Source: Candidula unifasciata
Taxonomy: Eukaryota > Mollusca > Gastropoda > Stylommatophora > Geomitridae
Assembly (NCBI GenBank): GCA_905116865.2
Contig: CAJHNH020002557.1
Span: 756,001 to 820,000, forward strand
Length of the DNA: 64,000 nucleotides
Reading direction: 5' to 3'
Part shown: piece after piece, positions 1-57,915 of the stretch
How positions within the stretch are numbered: position 1 is the first letter of the stretch
How the letters are laid out: the number at the start of each line of letters is the position of its first letter
Notes under the pieces: model-generated
The model's database searches: none
Told to the model about the DNA's origin: nothing
Seen by the model: only the letters and a program-made list of their open reading frames with translations
Program-made: the position numbers and the translations under genes

Positions 1-27
1 AGTTGACAAATGTTAAACCTAGAAGAG

Positions 28-738
28 GGACTGAGCCTCGAGAGGCAGGGGGTAAGAAGTGTTGGTGTTGTGGGTAGTGGGTTTCCCCCCTTACTTCACC
101 CTAGGTCTAGTGAATATCTGTTCACGAAAGGAGCGTCCATTGTGGTGTCAGCCTCTTGACCTAGCAAAACCTCTCTTACCTCAAGACCATTGTGCGTGGC
201 GAAGAGTCACAGCCTCCCTAGGTAGTCCCGGTAACTGGGGGTGCGAATCCCCAGGCAAAACACAATGGATCTAGAGGAGCAAACCTCGATAATAAACCCG
301 GTGCACCACACCGTACTGCCCCCTGTGGGAGGGAAGGAGCCAGAGGTGTAAAGTCTAGGAATGGAAAAGTATGCTAACCCCCCTGAATACCGGAAACTAT
401 CGTGAAGGCACAGGGACTCAGGACGTGACGATCCAGTTGCCCCAACTACTCATGCTTAGGCCATGCTTAGAGACATGAAGAGCTAACCTGCAGGCAATCT
501 GGTGGCGGGGAATGAGCACACTGTGAGCCCCACCTTAGCTACGTGTTAAAGGGAAGGCAGACACAACCATATTTCCTTTAGAACTGGTACAGGGCATTTC
601 TAGCTGCTGCCCGGGAAGGTAGGTAATCCACAGACACCCCAGCACCACAATGCCATGAATATGTCAAAATTTACTACATGGCATTGGGCCAAAGGGCGAA
701 AGCTCATGCGCCGCTGGATCGATAACAACAACAACAAC
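28..738 (+). mobile_element. Retroelement-like insertion with (AAC)n tail inside a minisatellite
   Basis: One minisatellite unit is visible at about 5-27. The array resumes at about 739, directly after an AAC run (722-740). The approximately 710-bp block between them has no copy elsewhere in the window. The motif AAACCTAGAAGA flanks both sides, but since it is part of the array unit it cannot be told from a target duplication. A short tandem 3' tail suits a LINE or SINE. I do not recognise the family. Confidence 0.45.
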
Positions 739-1168
739 AAACCTAGAAGAAGATAACAAGGACAGATGTTAAACCTAGAAGAAGATAACAATGAAAGATG
801 TTAAACCTAGAAGAAGATAACAATGACAGATGTTAAATCAAGAAGAAGATAACAATGACAGATGTTAAACCTTGAAGAAGATAACAACGACAGATGTTAA
901 ATCTAGAAGAAGATAACAATGACAGATGTTAAACCTAGAAGAAGATAACAACGACAGATGTTAAATCTAGAAGAAGATAACAATGACAGATGTTAAACTT
1001 AGAAGAAGATAACGACAGATGTTAAATCTAGAAGAAGATAAAAACGACAGATGTTAAACCTAGAAGAAGATAACAATGACAAATGTTAAACCTAGAAGAA
1101 GATAACAATGACAGATGTTAAACCTAGAAGAAGATAACAATGACAGATGTTAAACCTAGAAGAAAATG
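739..1168. repeat. Minisatellite, about 32-bp unit, about 13 copies
   Basis: The unit contains gttaaacctagaagaagata followed by acaatgacagat. Units vary by point changes (cct/tct/ctt) and a few short deletions. It ends about 70 nt upstream of the exon at 1239. Confidence 0.95.
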
Positions 1169-1238
1169 AACTGTTCAGTTTGTTGTTAGTATTGATTGCT
1201 CATGGTTTTACTTTTTTGTGTCTAACTGAAACTTACAG

Positions 1239-47340
<46,102 letters not shown>

Positions 47341-47344
47341 TGTG

Positions 47345-47720
47345 GGTGTGTGGGGGTAACATGAAGGCACATCTGGTGTGGGTGCTTATGTGGGAGTAAA
47401 CATGTGGGTATTTGTGTGGTGGTAGGTGGTAACATATGTCTTTTGTGGGGGTAAGATGGAGGCACATTTGGTGCGAGTGTCTATGTGGGGATAGACAGAT
47501 ACACAGGTGGGTATTTGTGTGGTGGTAGATGAAGGCTGTGTGTTGTGTGGAAGTAAGATGGAGGTTCATTTTGTGCTGGTGTTTGTGGGAGGTAGACAGA
47601 TACACATGTGGGTGTTTGTGTGGTGGTAGATAGAAGTTGTGTGGAGGTAAGCTGGAGGCACATTTTGTGCTGGTGTTTGTGCGAGGTAGACAGATACACA
47701 TGTGTGTGTTTGTGTGGTGG
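47345..47720. repeat. Imperfect G/T-rich repeat, about 100-bp unit, 3-4 copies
   Basis: Recurring gtaagatggaggcacatttg, gacagatacacaggtgggta and tttgtgtggtggtagatgaa, starting five bases after the stop codon. Confidence 0.85.
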
Positions 47721-47809
47721 TAGCTAAAGGCTTTTGCCCAATGCCTCTTGAAAACCTGATGCTGAAAGGCAATACAGTACCACTTGTACCGCGGTGAAGG
47801 ACATTAGAG

Positions 47810-48150
47810 TCTTCTGCCCCTTCTTTTCTTTCACTGTAAAATCTAGCAGAAAGTTCTGATGGTTCATCTGCTTTTGGACTTGAGTCTTTTTACAGAACTG
47901 AAGTATTGTGTGAACATCCATTGTACAGATTTGGCTTATGTGCGTGCAGATTGTTGTTGGTTCCTTGCCTCTTAGTCAGATGCACTGCAATTTTGAAGCA
48001 AGCCCCCTAATTTGTCAGCTTCTACTATGTGCTTTGGGAGACTTTGAGGTCTGTTCTTGTTTTTCTCCTGAACCCACACGGGGAATTGGGGTCTTTAAGC
48101 CTGAGGAATTAGGGGTGCATGACTAGTACAGTCATCACATCACAGACTGT
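47810..48150 (-). mobile_element. SINE family A, minus strand
   Basis: Shows ctgtaaaatctagcagaaag, ttcatctgcttttggacttg, ttgcctcttagtcagatgca and a tRNA-like head toward 48150 (cccacacggggaattggggt). Lies within the presumed 3' UTR. Confidence 0.75.
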
Positions 48151-49200
48151 CGGTTAGTTTTGTTTCCTTTTATTCTAATCCCCAACAGTCAAGTGGCCAT
48201 CACCTTATCAGGGATTCGAACCCTGGTCTCCTCCATGAGAGCTGAATGTTGTCTGTTTGAAAAGAGGTTTGTGGCTTTGATAGAGTGCCAGCCAATGTTT
48301 AATTTGCATATCATGAGTTTCTTTGCAGAAATAAGAGTTGTCTTGTCATGAAAATGCAATATTTGATTTGTGTATTTTTGTGAAGTTGAATATGTGTTAC
48401 ATTTTTTAATTGCTTCAGTTTTGACAAAGCAGCACTATGTGATTATGCACATAATCAGCAATGTAATAATCAATACCAGATGTGGATATATGTGATTATG
48501 GCTTATAGTACAGTTGTTGCAGCCACATTTGAATCATGGATTTTGTCATGGTTCAACATTTTTATGCTTTGTAATTATGCTATATGTTCGGTGCCTGTGG
48601 TTGAATTTATATTTTCTGTATGGTGTGGTTAATTTCTACTTCTTCTTTTGTTTGCTTGAAGTAGATAATCTCTATCTGCAATGTTGTCTCTAGTGTGAAC
48701 TTCAATGTCTTTTGTAAATCACTCACCCATAAAGGTTAATTTCTACTGATTACATTAATTGTGCCGTCTCCATAATGAGAGTTGACTGCAATGTATCCTT
48801 TGCTAACTATGAGATTATTAAGTGTTAAGGCCCCAGTCTCTTCCATGGTGTTATTCTTATACTAGTCTGAAAGACACTAGAACGATCTTTAACTCCCATG
48901 ACGGCGGTGGAACTATGGTAAATGTAAAGTATTATACATTGCAGACAATTTAAGGCGATCTCGGATGTGGTGAATTTCTGATGTGAAGAACAATTTGTTT
49001 ATCTCCTGCAGTTTTTGTCTTGCTTGGATTTGTATATTGATAAGAGAAATTCCTGATATGAAGAACTATATCTTGGGTGCCCTGGGAGTTCTCTTTATCC
49101 CATCTGCACTGTATTGTGAGACCAGGATGTCATATAAATTTCTATACATAGAAAAAAATAAACTTTTTTTCTAATGATAGGATGCCATTAAAAAAAAATA

Positions 49201-49880
49201 AACTGGCAAGCCTGTTTTCAGACATTTAAGGGGGGAGAGGGTTAATTTAAGTTCAGTGATGATGACAATTAATCCTAGAGCTGGCTTTACTAAAATGTTA
49301 CATTCTAATTTTGCATGATGTTTGACAGTAGTGTAGCAGGTATTGATTGTTTTCACCAGAACCCATGTAAGGGTTTCAGTTTGTCATTTCACTTGTACCC
49401 TCTTATATCTGATGTTGACATTTTAGTGTGTTTTTTTGTTGGATCATTTCTGATAAAACTGGGTTTTTTTTCCCTGTTTTGTTAAGTTAGTTTTTACTGT
49501 ATGGGCATCATTTTCACATGTTAGTGCATTTGTTATGTGCACTATTAAGTCACAAGACACACAAAAACATCAAAGTTATGCAATGTCAGTTATTAGCTCA
49601 GGGGCTAGACAGTGACAGGTCTGCAGATTCACTAGATTTAGTCCTCATGTGGATTCGGGGGCCCCTTTCAGTGGCCCTGCGACCCCAGATTCCGGCAACT
49701 TTGTGAACAACTTCCCACTGTTCCCACCATCGCCCCCCCCCCCCTCCCCCGACATTCAACAAACTGAATTTACTGATAACACGTACGCTGTAACACCAAG
49801 CACTGACATACTGTTGGTTTTAAGCTAGGACAAACGCAGACAAGACAGTATAATTAAGATAAGCTGTCTGTTCTCTTTAT
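49201..49880. other. Unannotated sequence
   Basis: AT-rich with a poly-C stretch at 49734-49750. No gene or repeat family copy recognised. Confidence 0.5.
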
Positions 49881-49884
49881 TGAG

Positions 49885-49950
49885 TGTTGATCTAAGAACT
49901 GACATCGCAGCACTACAGACATTCCCATAAGTGCTCTGTTTTTCTATTTT
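49885..49950 (-). mobile_element. Short RNase H-LINE 3' scrap
   Basis: tctaagaactgacatcgcag and cactacagacattcccataa match the reverse complement of the LINE tail. Confidence 0.55.
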
Positions 49951-49989
49951 ACGTGAAGTCACTGGATCAATGTTTAAAATAAGCCACCT

Positions 49990-50240
49990 TCAGTAAAGAA
50001 CCTTTCATGTTATTGGGGTGTGGGGGGGGGGGGGGGAGGGGGCACTCAAGGGACTGGAGCACCCACCGTCGCCTATGTCTGCCTGAGAGGTGAGGAACCA
50101 ACAGTCTGCATACCTAGATCTATAAACTGGGTGGGCATGAACTCAAGTTCTGAAACAAGACCAAAGTCCAGAAGTGGACGAACAACCAGAACTGTCTGCC
50201 AGAGTTTACAATGAATGCTACAAAAAAACAAAGAGGAGGA
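49990..50240 (+). mobile_element. SINE family A copy
   Basis: Contains a poly-G run at 50020-50035, ctgcctgagaggtgaggaac, ctataaactgggtgggcatg and agtggacgaacaaccagaac. Confidence 0.78.
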
Positions 50241-50464
50241 GACCAGGTACAATCAAGATTTGTGGGCAGGTTTTATGAAAAAATTTGCTTGAAAACTTTG
50301 GGACAGCCGGCACACGTCATGGGAAAGGAGCAGGGAGGAGTTGAACATAAATATCTTGAGGGCTTGACCAAATGTAGACCTCATGCTTAGTGTTATGTGT
50401 GGGATTATGGAACTTCACAGTAACTTAGAAAACATAGTGGAAGGTTCAGTTGAATTAAAATGAG

Positions 50465-50600
50465 TTGGGATCCGACATCATTACACCCAGGACATTCCGG
50501 TAAGTGCTCTGTCCTCGCCCCCTCCCCCTTCAGTACCTAATGAAGAGTTCTTTTTTACAGTGGTGCCGGTAGCGGTCTTAATTTATGTCTTGCCTCTCGC
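50465..50600 (-). mobile_element. RNase H-LINE 3' fragment
   Basis: The reverse complement resembles the tail (gacatcattacacccaggac, attccggtaagtgctctgtc). Confidence 0.55.
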
Positions 50601-50624
50601 CTCAGTGTTGGGGATCTGCACAAA

Positions 50625-50905
50625 TTGGTGGTGAATTGATACATGACAAGGCAGATGTGGTCAAGGCCCTTTGGGAACAAGCAACGAAATCAGTAGAGAA
50701 AGAAGATTATTATGGCCTGGAGAGAATGAGGCGCCTTGGTGTAACCAGAAGGTCTGGCCGGCTCATTACACTCAGAGAAAAGGCAAGACGGACATATAAC
50801 CAGATGTGACCGGTACCATCAGTTTTGGAACTCTGCGCAGGCTGCTGAAGATGAAGACGGAGCACACATGGGAATGCCCTGAGTGCTGTGATGTCAATTC
50901 TTGGC
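50625..50905 (+). mobile_element. RNase H-LINE C-terminal fragment
   Basis: The + strand reads LIHDKADVVKALWEQATKSV, RRLGVTRRSGRLITLREKAR, then after a frameshift SFGTLRRLLKMKTEHTWECP and ECCDVNS. Confidence 0.82.
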
Positions 50906-51640
50906 TCAACTCAATGTTAAGGATATCAGCCAGATCCCCTTGTCACTTCCCTCTGCACCATTCTATTTACCTAGGGGTGACCGCGATTTTTAGAGCTGGA
51001 AATAGGACATTCCACTAATATTTTGAACTGAAAACAGGACAAACATAGTTTCGCAAGCAAATTTAAAATCACTGCACCCTGTTTTTTGTTTCTGGGTCAA
51101 CCGGGTTAAAGGATTAATTACTCGCTCGGCAATGGTAATGTCGCCCAAAAAAAATCAAGAAAACGGTGCACTGGGAGAAAAAACATGCTACAATGTAATT
51201 TCCCATCAGCATATTTCAGGCATTTTTTTTTTTCAAGTATCTAAAACTCTTGAAGGTCCCTAGTCTAAGGACCCCAGATATAGCTACAAAAGCATGTGGT
51301 ATTCTCACGCTTATTCCTAGATTTTTTTAAGGGGAAAAAGTTTTTTTTTTTGGGTGTAATAATTGGCTGTCTGGACACACCACCACCCCCACCCCCCAAA
51401 AGGATTAAGTGATGGTTTGGTCACCAAAACACTGCCAATACTGTGTGCATTTACCATCTCTGCGGTGTAGAAAGGAGGATCATTTAGCCTGAGGATTTAG
51501 GGACACATGGCTGGTGCTGTCGCCACGGACTGTGCAGGTTAGGATATTTTTATCCATAATCTCACCTGATGTTTGAAATTGAAATCAGTATTTGGAGGCT
51601 GGGTAACCTGGCTGGCACTTGATAATTGTTCCTAATGATA
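50906..51640. other. Unannotated sequence
   Basis: C-rich scrap near 51383-51400 and a short segment at 51480-51545 (cctgaggatttagggacaca) resembling the SINE A head at 48095. No gene seen. Confidence 0.5.
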
Positions 51641-51644
51641 ATTG

Positions 51645-52035
51645 TTTATAATAGTTGGCATCCTTTGGATATTTGCTCCAGGTGATGCCGGTGTGTTGGG
51701 AAATGAGCAGGCAGATTGACTGGCGGGCTTTGCACCACTTGGTGGTGAACTGATGTATGAAAAGTAAGATATTTTGAGGGTCTTTTGGAAGTGAGTGAAC
51801 AGCGCGGAGGGGCAGTTAGATCATTACGGTCTGAGGAGAATGGCACTGCGAGGAGGAGTTACCAGGGGATCTGGCCGACACTCAAAACTTAGGGGAAGGA
51901 TGAGATGCATATACAACCAGACAGTTACTGGTAGTGTCGGAATTGGAACTCTTCGCTTGTTGCTGAAGATGGGGACTGAGCACTCATGGGAGTGTCTCGA
52001 GTGCTGTGATGTCGATTCTTAATTCAACATTTTGT
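51645..52035 (+). mobile_element. RNase H-LINE C-terminal fragment
   Basis: Begins gataattgtttataatagtt-like junk, then GDAGVLGNEQAD, then in another frame VTRGSGRHSKLRGRMRCIYN, TVTGSVGIGTLRLLLKMGTE and ECCDVDS. The His of GHAGV is changed. Confidence 0.82.
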
Positions 52036-52610
52036 AATTGTTCTTGTACTTTTATGCCATAGAGACCAATGATTATGTTCAATTTGAAATTTTTAGAATT
52101 TTCCCTCTAACACACACAAGTACCACAAATCTGTTTCATATCTATAAGGTTTGTAGTTGTTTCACTGGTATCTGTGTATGTAGGTTGTACCCCACCAGGA
52201 CATCACACAAGCGATGAACACCCCTTGACACAAAGTACCACCTTGTGGATGAGGATCACCCGTGGAGAGGTCCCGAAAACCTCGTTCAGCTGTTACGCTA
52301 TATTTAGGGCCCCCTGCAAAAGCCAGGGTGGAGCTTCAAAATAACTAAAAATTGCGTCCCACAAGGAAATTACGAGATTTCTTCACTAGTATTTGCAGAT
52401 CCTCTTGAAGACATCTTGTGGCTGTGAGTGAGTTTCTAGATCCCAGTTTAGTATATGGAGTGGCTTCAGGGTTCCTTTTGATATACCATGGGTAGATAGA
52501 AAGCAAACAAGCACTCTATACAGATATGTAATAACATCCGAACCTTATTAGAGATATTATACATAGACAGCTAAAATGTTATAAGGGTAACAAATATTAT
52601 TGAACATTCA
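52036..52610. other. Unannotated sequence
   Basis: No repeat family copy or coding resemblance recognised. Confidence 0.5.
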
Positions 52611-52611
52611 G

Positions 52612-52700
52612 TACTCTGTGCTGGCTGCTGAAGATGAAGATGGAGCATGCATAAGAACGCCCCGAGTGCTGTGATGTCAATTCTTGACTCAACTCCTCAT
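52612..52700 (+). mobile_element. RNase H-LINE 3' scrap
   Basis: gtgctggctgctgaagatga, catgcataagaacgccccga and gtgctgtgatgtcaattctt match the tail of neighbouring copies. Confidence 0.6.
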
Positions 52701-52944
52701 TGGTGCCCACAGATTTTACAGAGAAACCTGGAAGTCCACACTGGACAGCAGTGCCCACCAAACTTTATAGAAACATGTGGAAATCACTGGCAGGGAGAAG
52801 GAAGAGAAAAGGGAAGTATAAGCAGAAATGATTTTGAAAACCTTGTGACAACTGGGAAACTTTAAGCACAAACAGAACAAGGAAAAGACCAGGAGATAAG
52901 TATATGGACGGCAAGACTATGACGAGAAAATCTGGTAATCATGT

Positions 52945-54440
52945 GAGGTGGTGAATGATGAACACCTTAGCTTTGTGGTGGTGAATGATGAACACCTTAG
53001 CTTGGTGGTGGTGAACGTGAATGATGAACACCTTAGCTTGGTGGTGGTGGTTGTGAATGATGAACACCTTAGCTTGGTGGTGGTGAATGATGAACACCTT
53101 AGCTTGGTGGTGGTGAATGATGAACACCTTAGCTTTGTGGTGGTGAATGATGAACACCTTAGCTTGGTGGTGGTGAATGATGAACACCTTAGCTTGGTGG
53201 TGGTGGTGAATGATGAACACCTTAGCTTGGTGGTGGTGAATGATGAACACCTTAGCTTGGTGGTGGTGAATGATGAACACCTTAGCTTGGTGGTGGTGAA
53301 TGATGAACACCTTAGCTTGGTGGTGGTGAATGATGAACACCTTAGCTTGGTGGTGGTGAATGATGAACACCTTAGCTTGGTGGTGGTGAATGATGAACAC
53401 CTTAGCTTGGTGGTGGTGAATGATGAACACCTTAGCTTGGTGGTGGTGAATGATGAACACCTTAGCTTGGTGGTGGTGGTGAATGATGAACACCTTAGCT
53501 TGGTGGTGGTGAATGATGAACACCTTAGCTTGGTGGTGGTGGTGAATGATGAACACCTTAGCTTGGTGGTGGTGAATGATGAACACCTTAGCTTGGTGGT
53601 GGTGAATGATGAACACCTTAGCTTGGTGGTGGTGAATGATGAACACCTTAGCTTGGTGGTGGTGGTGAATGATGAACACCTTAGCTTGGTGGTGGTGAAT
53701 GATGAACACCTTAGCTTGGTGGTGGTGAATGATGAACACCTTAGCTTGGTGGTGGTGGTGAATGATGAACACCTTAGCTTGGTGGTGGTGAATGATGAAC
53801 ACCTTAGCTTGGTGGTGGTGAACGTGAATGATGAACACCTTAGCTTGGTGGTGGTGGTGAATGATGAACACCTTAGCTTGGTGGTGGTGAATGATGAACT
53901 CCTTAGCTTGGTGGTGGTGAATGATGAACACCTTAGCTTGGTGGTGGCGGTGAATGATGAACACCTTAGCTTGGTGGTGGTGGTGAATGATGAACACCTT
54001 AGCTTGGTGGTGGTGGTGGTGGTGAATGATGAACACCTTAGCTCGGTGGTGGTGAATGATGAACACCTTAGCTTGGTGGTGGTGAATGATGAACACCTTA
54101 GCTTGGTGGTGGTGAAGGTGAATAAGGAACACCTTTGCTTGTTGATGGTGAAGGTGAATGAGGAACACCTTAGCTTGGTGGTGGTGAAGGTGAACCTGGA
54201 ACACCTTAGCTTGGTGGTGGTGAAGGTGAACAAGGAACACCTTAGCTTGGTGGTGGTGAAGGTGAATGAGGAACACCTTAGCTTTGTGGTAGTGAAGGTG
54301 AATGATGAACACCTTAGCTTGGTGGTAGTGAAGGTGAATGATGAACACCTTAGCTTGGTGGTAGTGAAGGTGAATGATGAACACCTTAGCTTGGTGGTGG
54401 TGAACGATGAACACCTTAGCTTGGTGGTGTTTGTTTGGGT
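52945..54440. repeat. 30-bp minisatellite, about 48 units
   Basis: The unit contains gtgaatgatgaacaccttag and cttggtggtg. Units of 30, 33 and 36 bp occur, all multiples of three, so three frames stay open for about 500 codons. At the right end (54115-54380) units gain a gtgaag insertion. There is no start context or splice signal to make it a gene. Confidence 0.97.
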
Positions 54441-54449
54441 ATCCATTCA

Positions 54450-55000
54450 GTTATGAAGTAACCTGCGGTTGTTCAGTGGGGGTGTGTAACTCATGCTTAT
54501 CTGTTTAACATGCAGTTCAGGGGTGGGGGGGGGGTGTAACCCATGCCTATCTGTTTAACCTGCAGTTCAATGGAAATGTGTAACCCCAGCTTATCTTTGA
54601 AATATTCTTCTTCGATAAAAAGGAATTTAAATTGACAACTACAGTTATTCATTTAGAGTGAAGTCTCTTAAACTACTTGTATATTGTCACATTCTCTACA
54701 TTTTTAACGCCTTCTCTGATGAATTCTTTTATTATAAAATCTGCAATGATATGTTTGTTATTTTTTCCGGGTCAGCTTTTCACAAATCTCTACTGCTGTT
54801 ACCTCTGCCATTTGCAGCATTTCATGCATGAGTGAATACAGCTTTCATGCCCTGGATGTTTGTGGTGTGTTGTTATGCTGCATTCAGAGATGTGATTTTT
54901 TTCCTCCTCTTCTGTGTCAAGTGCAAGGGAACTGTGTTCCACACATATGTCACTTAATAAAGTATACATTATCTGTAAGTGTTTGTGTGCATTTGTTGCT
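54450..55000. other. Unannotated sequence
   Basis: Includes a short duplicated segment (taac.catgc.tatctgttta at 54488 and 54537). No gene recognised. Confidence 0.5.
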
Positions 55001-55004
55001 TACC

Positions 55005-55090
55005 TACTTACTTAGTTGTTCCTCTTCTACCTTGGGGTGTAGAGATTTGCCAGAGAGATCGCCAGACTTCTTTATCAACAATTGTTTTTA
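55005..55090 (+). mobile_element. Single segment related to the 90-bp array unit
   Basis: Carries tacttagttgttcctcttct, accttggggtgtagagattt and gagagatcgccagacttctt, homologous to the unit at 16681-17132. Confidence 0.7.
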
Positions 55091-55109
55091 TAACTTTTTT
55101 TTTCATTCG

Positions 55110-55402
55110 TAAAAGGTCAAGTCGGGAGATGCGAACCAGCATCATTGCACACGGTTACAGACCATAAGTTCTCTGCCACCAGTACGGAGAGCTGATAAGA
55201 ATTGTCCGCCTATGTTGCTGTCCGCACGCAACTCTGTAGCTACAGCGATGTTCCTCCATTTACCCCAGAGTGTCAACTCTGGTACCCATTTGCTAGAGGC
55301 TGGGTGAACGCTGGAAGCTGCCCGGTTTACTGTGGGCTGCGGCGAGTTGCAGCTGGATTTGAAAGCGAGCTTCTTAGCGACTGCGCTAACGCGGCCCCCT
55401 AA
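55110..55402 (-). mobile_element. tRNA-derived SINE family B, minus strand
   Basis: The reverse complement carries the tRNA-like head at about 55370-55400 (gggggccgcgttagcgcagt), then tttaccccagagtgtcaact and gggagatgcgaaccagcatc on +. Confidence 0.8.
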
Positions 55403-55689
55403 ATTCGTGTCATTTTCATTTGTGTCCATTATCAGTCAGGGACTGTTAAGTTTTGTTTTTGTGTTGCCCCGGGGGTCTGATTCCCCGGTTCTTGGCCTCC
55501 CATGCTTGCCATTATGGCCGATTCTCTCCCCAAATGACTACATGACCAAACCATCGTAACTGTGACTGTTCCACTTGAGTCTGTAAGGCCTGGGTTTCAA
55601 GATCCTAACATATTGTCTGGTTGTGAACTATATCCTTTCTTGTCACTTGGACCACCTTTTATTTCTTTTATTTCTGAGGCCTGAGCTGG

Positions 55690-55945
55690 CTTCTGTGACA
55701 CTGTCTGTATTTACTGTCTGTATTCACTGTCTGTATTTACTGTCTGTATTTACTGTCTGTATTTACTGTTTGTATTTACTGTCTGTATTTACTGTTTGTT
55801 TTTACTGTCTGTATTCACTATCTGTATTCACTGTTTGTATTTACTGTCTGTATTTACTGTCTGTATTCACTGTCTGTATGTACTGTCTGTATTTACAGTT
55901 TGTATTTACTGTATGTTTTAACTGTCTGTATTTACTGTCTGTAGG
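55690..55945. repeat. 13-bp minisatellite, about 19 units
   Basis: The unit is ctgtctgtattta. A 13-residue period in the ORF confirms the length. It ends exactly at the 5' truncation of the following LINE. Confidence 0.95.
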
Positions 55946-57275
55946 TAACACTTTTTTACCATTGTGGAAGAACAAAGGAAGCAAACGAGAATGCGGTCAA
56001 TATCGAGGCATCTCTCTTTTAAGTCATGTTGGCAAAATGTATGCCAGGATAATAGAAACAAGACTGAGACCAGTGATGGAACCACAGCTGGCAGAAGAAC
56101 AGATGGGATTTAGGAGAAATAGAAGCTGCACAGATGCAATCTTCACACTTAAACAGTTAATAGAAAAGAACATTGAATACAATAAGAACTTATTTGTGGC
56201 TTTCGTAGACCAGGAGAAGGCATTTGACAGAGTCGACAGACAATTATTATGGACAATAATGGCAAGATATGGAATAAGCGAACACCTCATCGAAGTGTGC
56301 AAAAGTTTATACAGGGATTGTAGAAGTGTAGTTAGAATAAATCAGGGAACATCTCATCCTTTCACAGTGACATCTGGAGTAAGACAGGGGTGTGTCTTAC
56401 CACTGCTGTTTATCACCTACATCGACAGTATATGCAAGAATGCCAAGCCCATGAATAAAGATCTTAGTAAGATCAACGAATTACTCTTTGCAGATGACCA
56501 GGCCTTGATAGCAGATACAGCCATGAAATTGCAACAGCATCTAACATCCATGAATGAAGAATGTAAAACAAATAATATGAGATTCAACACTGAAAAGACA
56601 GAAGTAATGTCAATAGGAAAAAAGAAGACAGATCTAAACATAGCAATAGAATACAAAGGCATTAAACAGGCATCTGAGTTTAAATATCTGGTAACTACAT
56701 TTACCGAAGATAGGAAATTGGATAAAGAAATTGACATTAGATGCAGTAAAGCAAACCAAGTATTGGGACAGCTAGCCCCCCTCTTACAGCATAAGACAAT
56801 CCCAATCAGCACAAAGAGACATCTTATTCAAAGCATATTTATTCCAACTCTGTGCTACCAGTGCCAAACATGGTCACTCACAACAAACCATAAAAGAAAA
56901 TTAGTAACCACGGAAATGAGATGTCTGAGAAGGGCTGTAGGAGTGACCATAAGAGATAAGATCAGGAATGAGATCATAAGAGAACAAGTCGGCACAGAAC
57001 CAATTCTGGATTACATACAAAGACAGCAAGTGAAATGGTTTGCCCACTTAGAGAGAATGCCTTGTGACACCATACCATACAAAGCATACATGGAAAGAGA
57101 AGAAGGACGTAGAGCACGGGGTAGACCAAGAACAATATGGAAGGATAACATCAGAGAAACTCTACAACAGCACGATGTGCCTATGGTCGAGGCAGCCAGA
57201 AGAGCTAGAAACAGAACCTTATATCTCCCTCGACACCCACAGCGGTAAAAGAGGAAGTGAAGAAGAAGAAGGTAA
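55946..57275 (+). mobile_element. 5'-truncated LINE with open reverse transcriptase frame
   Basis: About 433 codons to a stop at 57248, starting inside the RT domain (FLPLWKNKG, CGQYRGISLLSHVGKMYARI). RT blocks appear in order: GFRRNRSCTDAI, FVDQEKAFDRVDR (block A Asp), SGVRQGCVLPLLF, LLFADDQALIA (catalytic F-A-D-D), then CYQCQTWSLTTNH, KWFAHLERM and LPRHPQR. The 3' end has a GAAGAAGAAG tail. The frame is unbroken, but the N-terminal part (endonuclease, RT start) is missing and VLPLLF lacks the usual Ser-Pro, so this copy is unlikely to be autonomous. The clade is not assigned; no RNase H is seen. Confidence 0.9.
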
Positions 57276-57289
57276 CACTTTGTAGAGTG

Positions 57290-57490
57290 GTATAGGTGCT
57301 TGAGAGCTTGTGTATTTCGAGCTGTATAGCTAAAACAGCCATGACAAGGAGAAAAACTGGAGTACATTTGACAGTGGGGAAAGCTGAAGGGGAAGAGGGG
57401 CAGAGGCAGACCAAGAGAGAAGATGATGGACAATTGACATCATGGCATGTGGGTGATGGTGTTGTGGATGATGATGATTATGGGGATCAT
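57290..57490 (+). mobile_element. LINE 3' fragment (RKLE-type)
   Basis: The + strand reads RRKTGVHLTVGKAEGEEGQR and KREDDGQLTSWH, resembling the fragment at 2388-2780 (RKLEF...GK.ECKRGRGR). Confidence 0.6.
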
Positions 57491-57624
57491 TATTGATGAT
57501 GCAGTTACAATATTGTGAGTGAGTGATGTTTTTGGTGGTGATGTAGGTAATGATATGGATGCTAATTGTTTGGGTAATGATGATGAATAATGTGATGATA
57601 ATTATGATAAATCACTTACTGATG

Positions 57625-57915
57625 ACATACAATACAATCATACAGATCATTAGAGAACAACAAATTAAATGGTTTGGCCACCTGATGAGAATGTCCTGGT
57701 ACCAACTGCCACAGAGAGCCACGCTTAAGTAATATAATGAACACAGAGCAAGGGGAAGACCATGCAAGAGATGGAGTGACACCATCAGGAGCAACCTGAC
57801 AGAAATAAACACCAACTTGTACAATGTATTGAGAAAAGTGCACAAATGATCCTTACATCTCCCCCAACACCTCGCTGGGGTATATGGTCGAAGAGAAGGA
57901 GAAGAAGATTTAGAC
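57625..57915 (+). mobile_element. Diverged LINE 3' fragment
   Basis: The + strand reads IIREQQIKWFGHLMRMSWYQ, LPQRATLK, then, past a stop, HRARGRPCKRWSDTIR and a GAAGGAGAAGAAG tail. Clearly related to 56970-57270 but much older. Confidence 0.75.

Larger units (their letters stand above)
47341..49200 (+). other. Probable ATG2 3' UTR
   Basis: After the stop come a G/T-rich imperfect repeat (47341-47720), a minus-strand SINE (about 47810-48150), then about 1 kb of AT-rich single-copy sequence. AATAAA-like sites occur near 49157 and 49196. No splice acceptor or ORF with family resemblance is visible. The end of the transcript is a guess from the AATAAA positions and the change of composition. 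Confidence 0.35.

Noticed and set aside
52917..54456. Three overlapping ORFs of about 500 codons on both strands
   Set aside because: All come from one 30-bp minisatellite; openness in several frames at once argues against coding.
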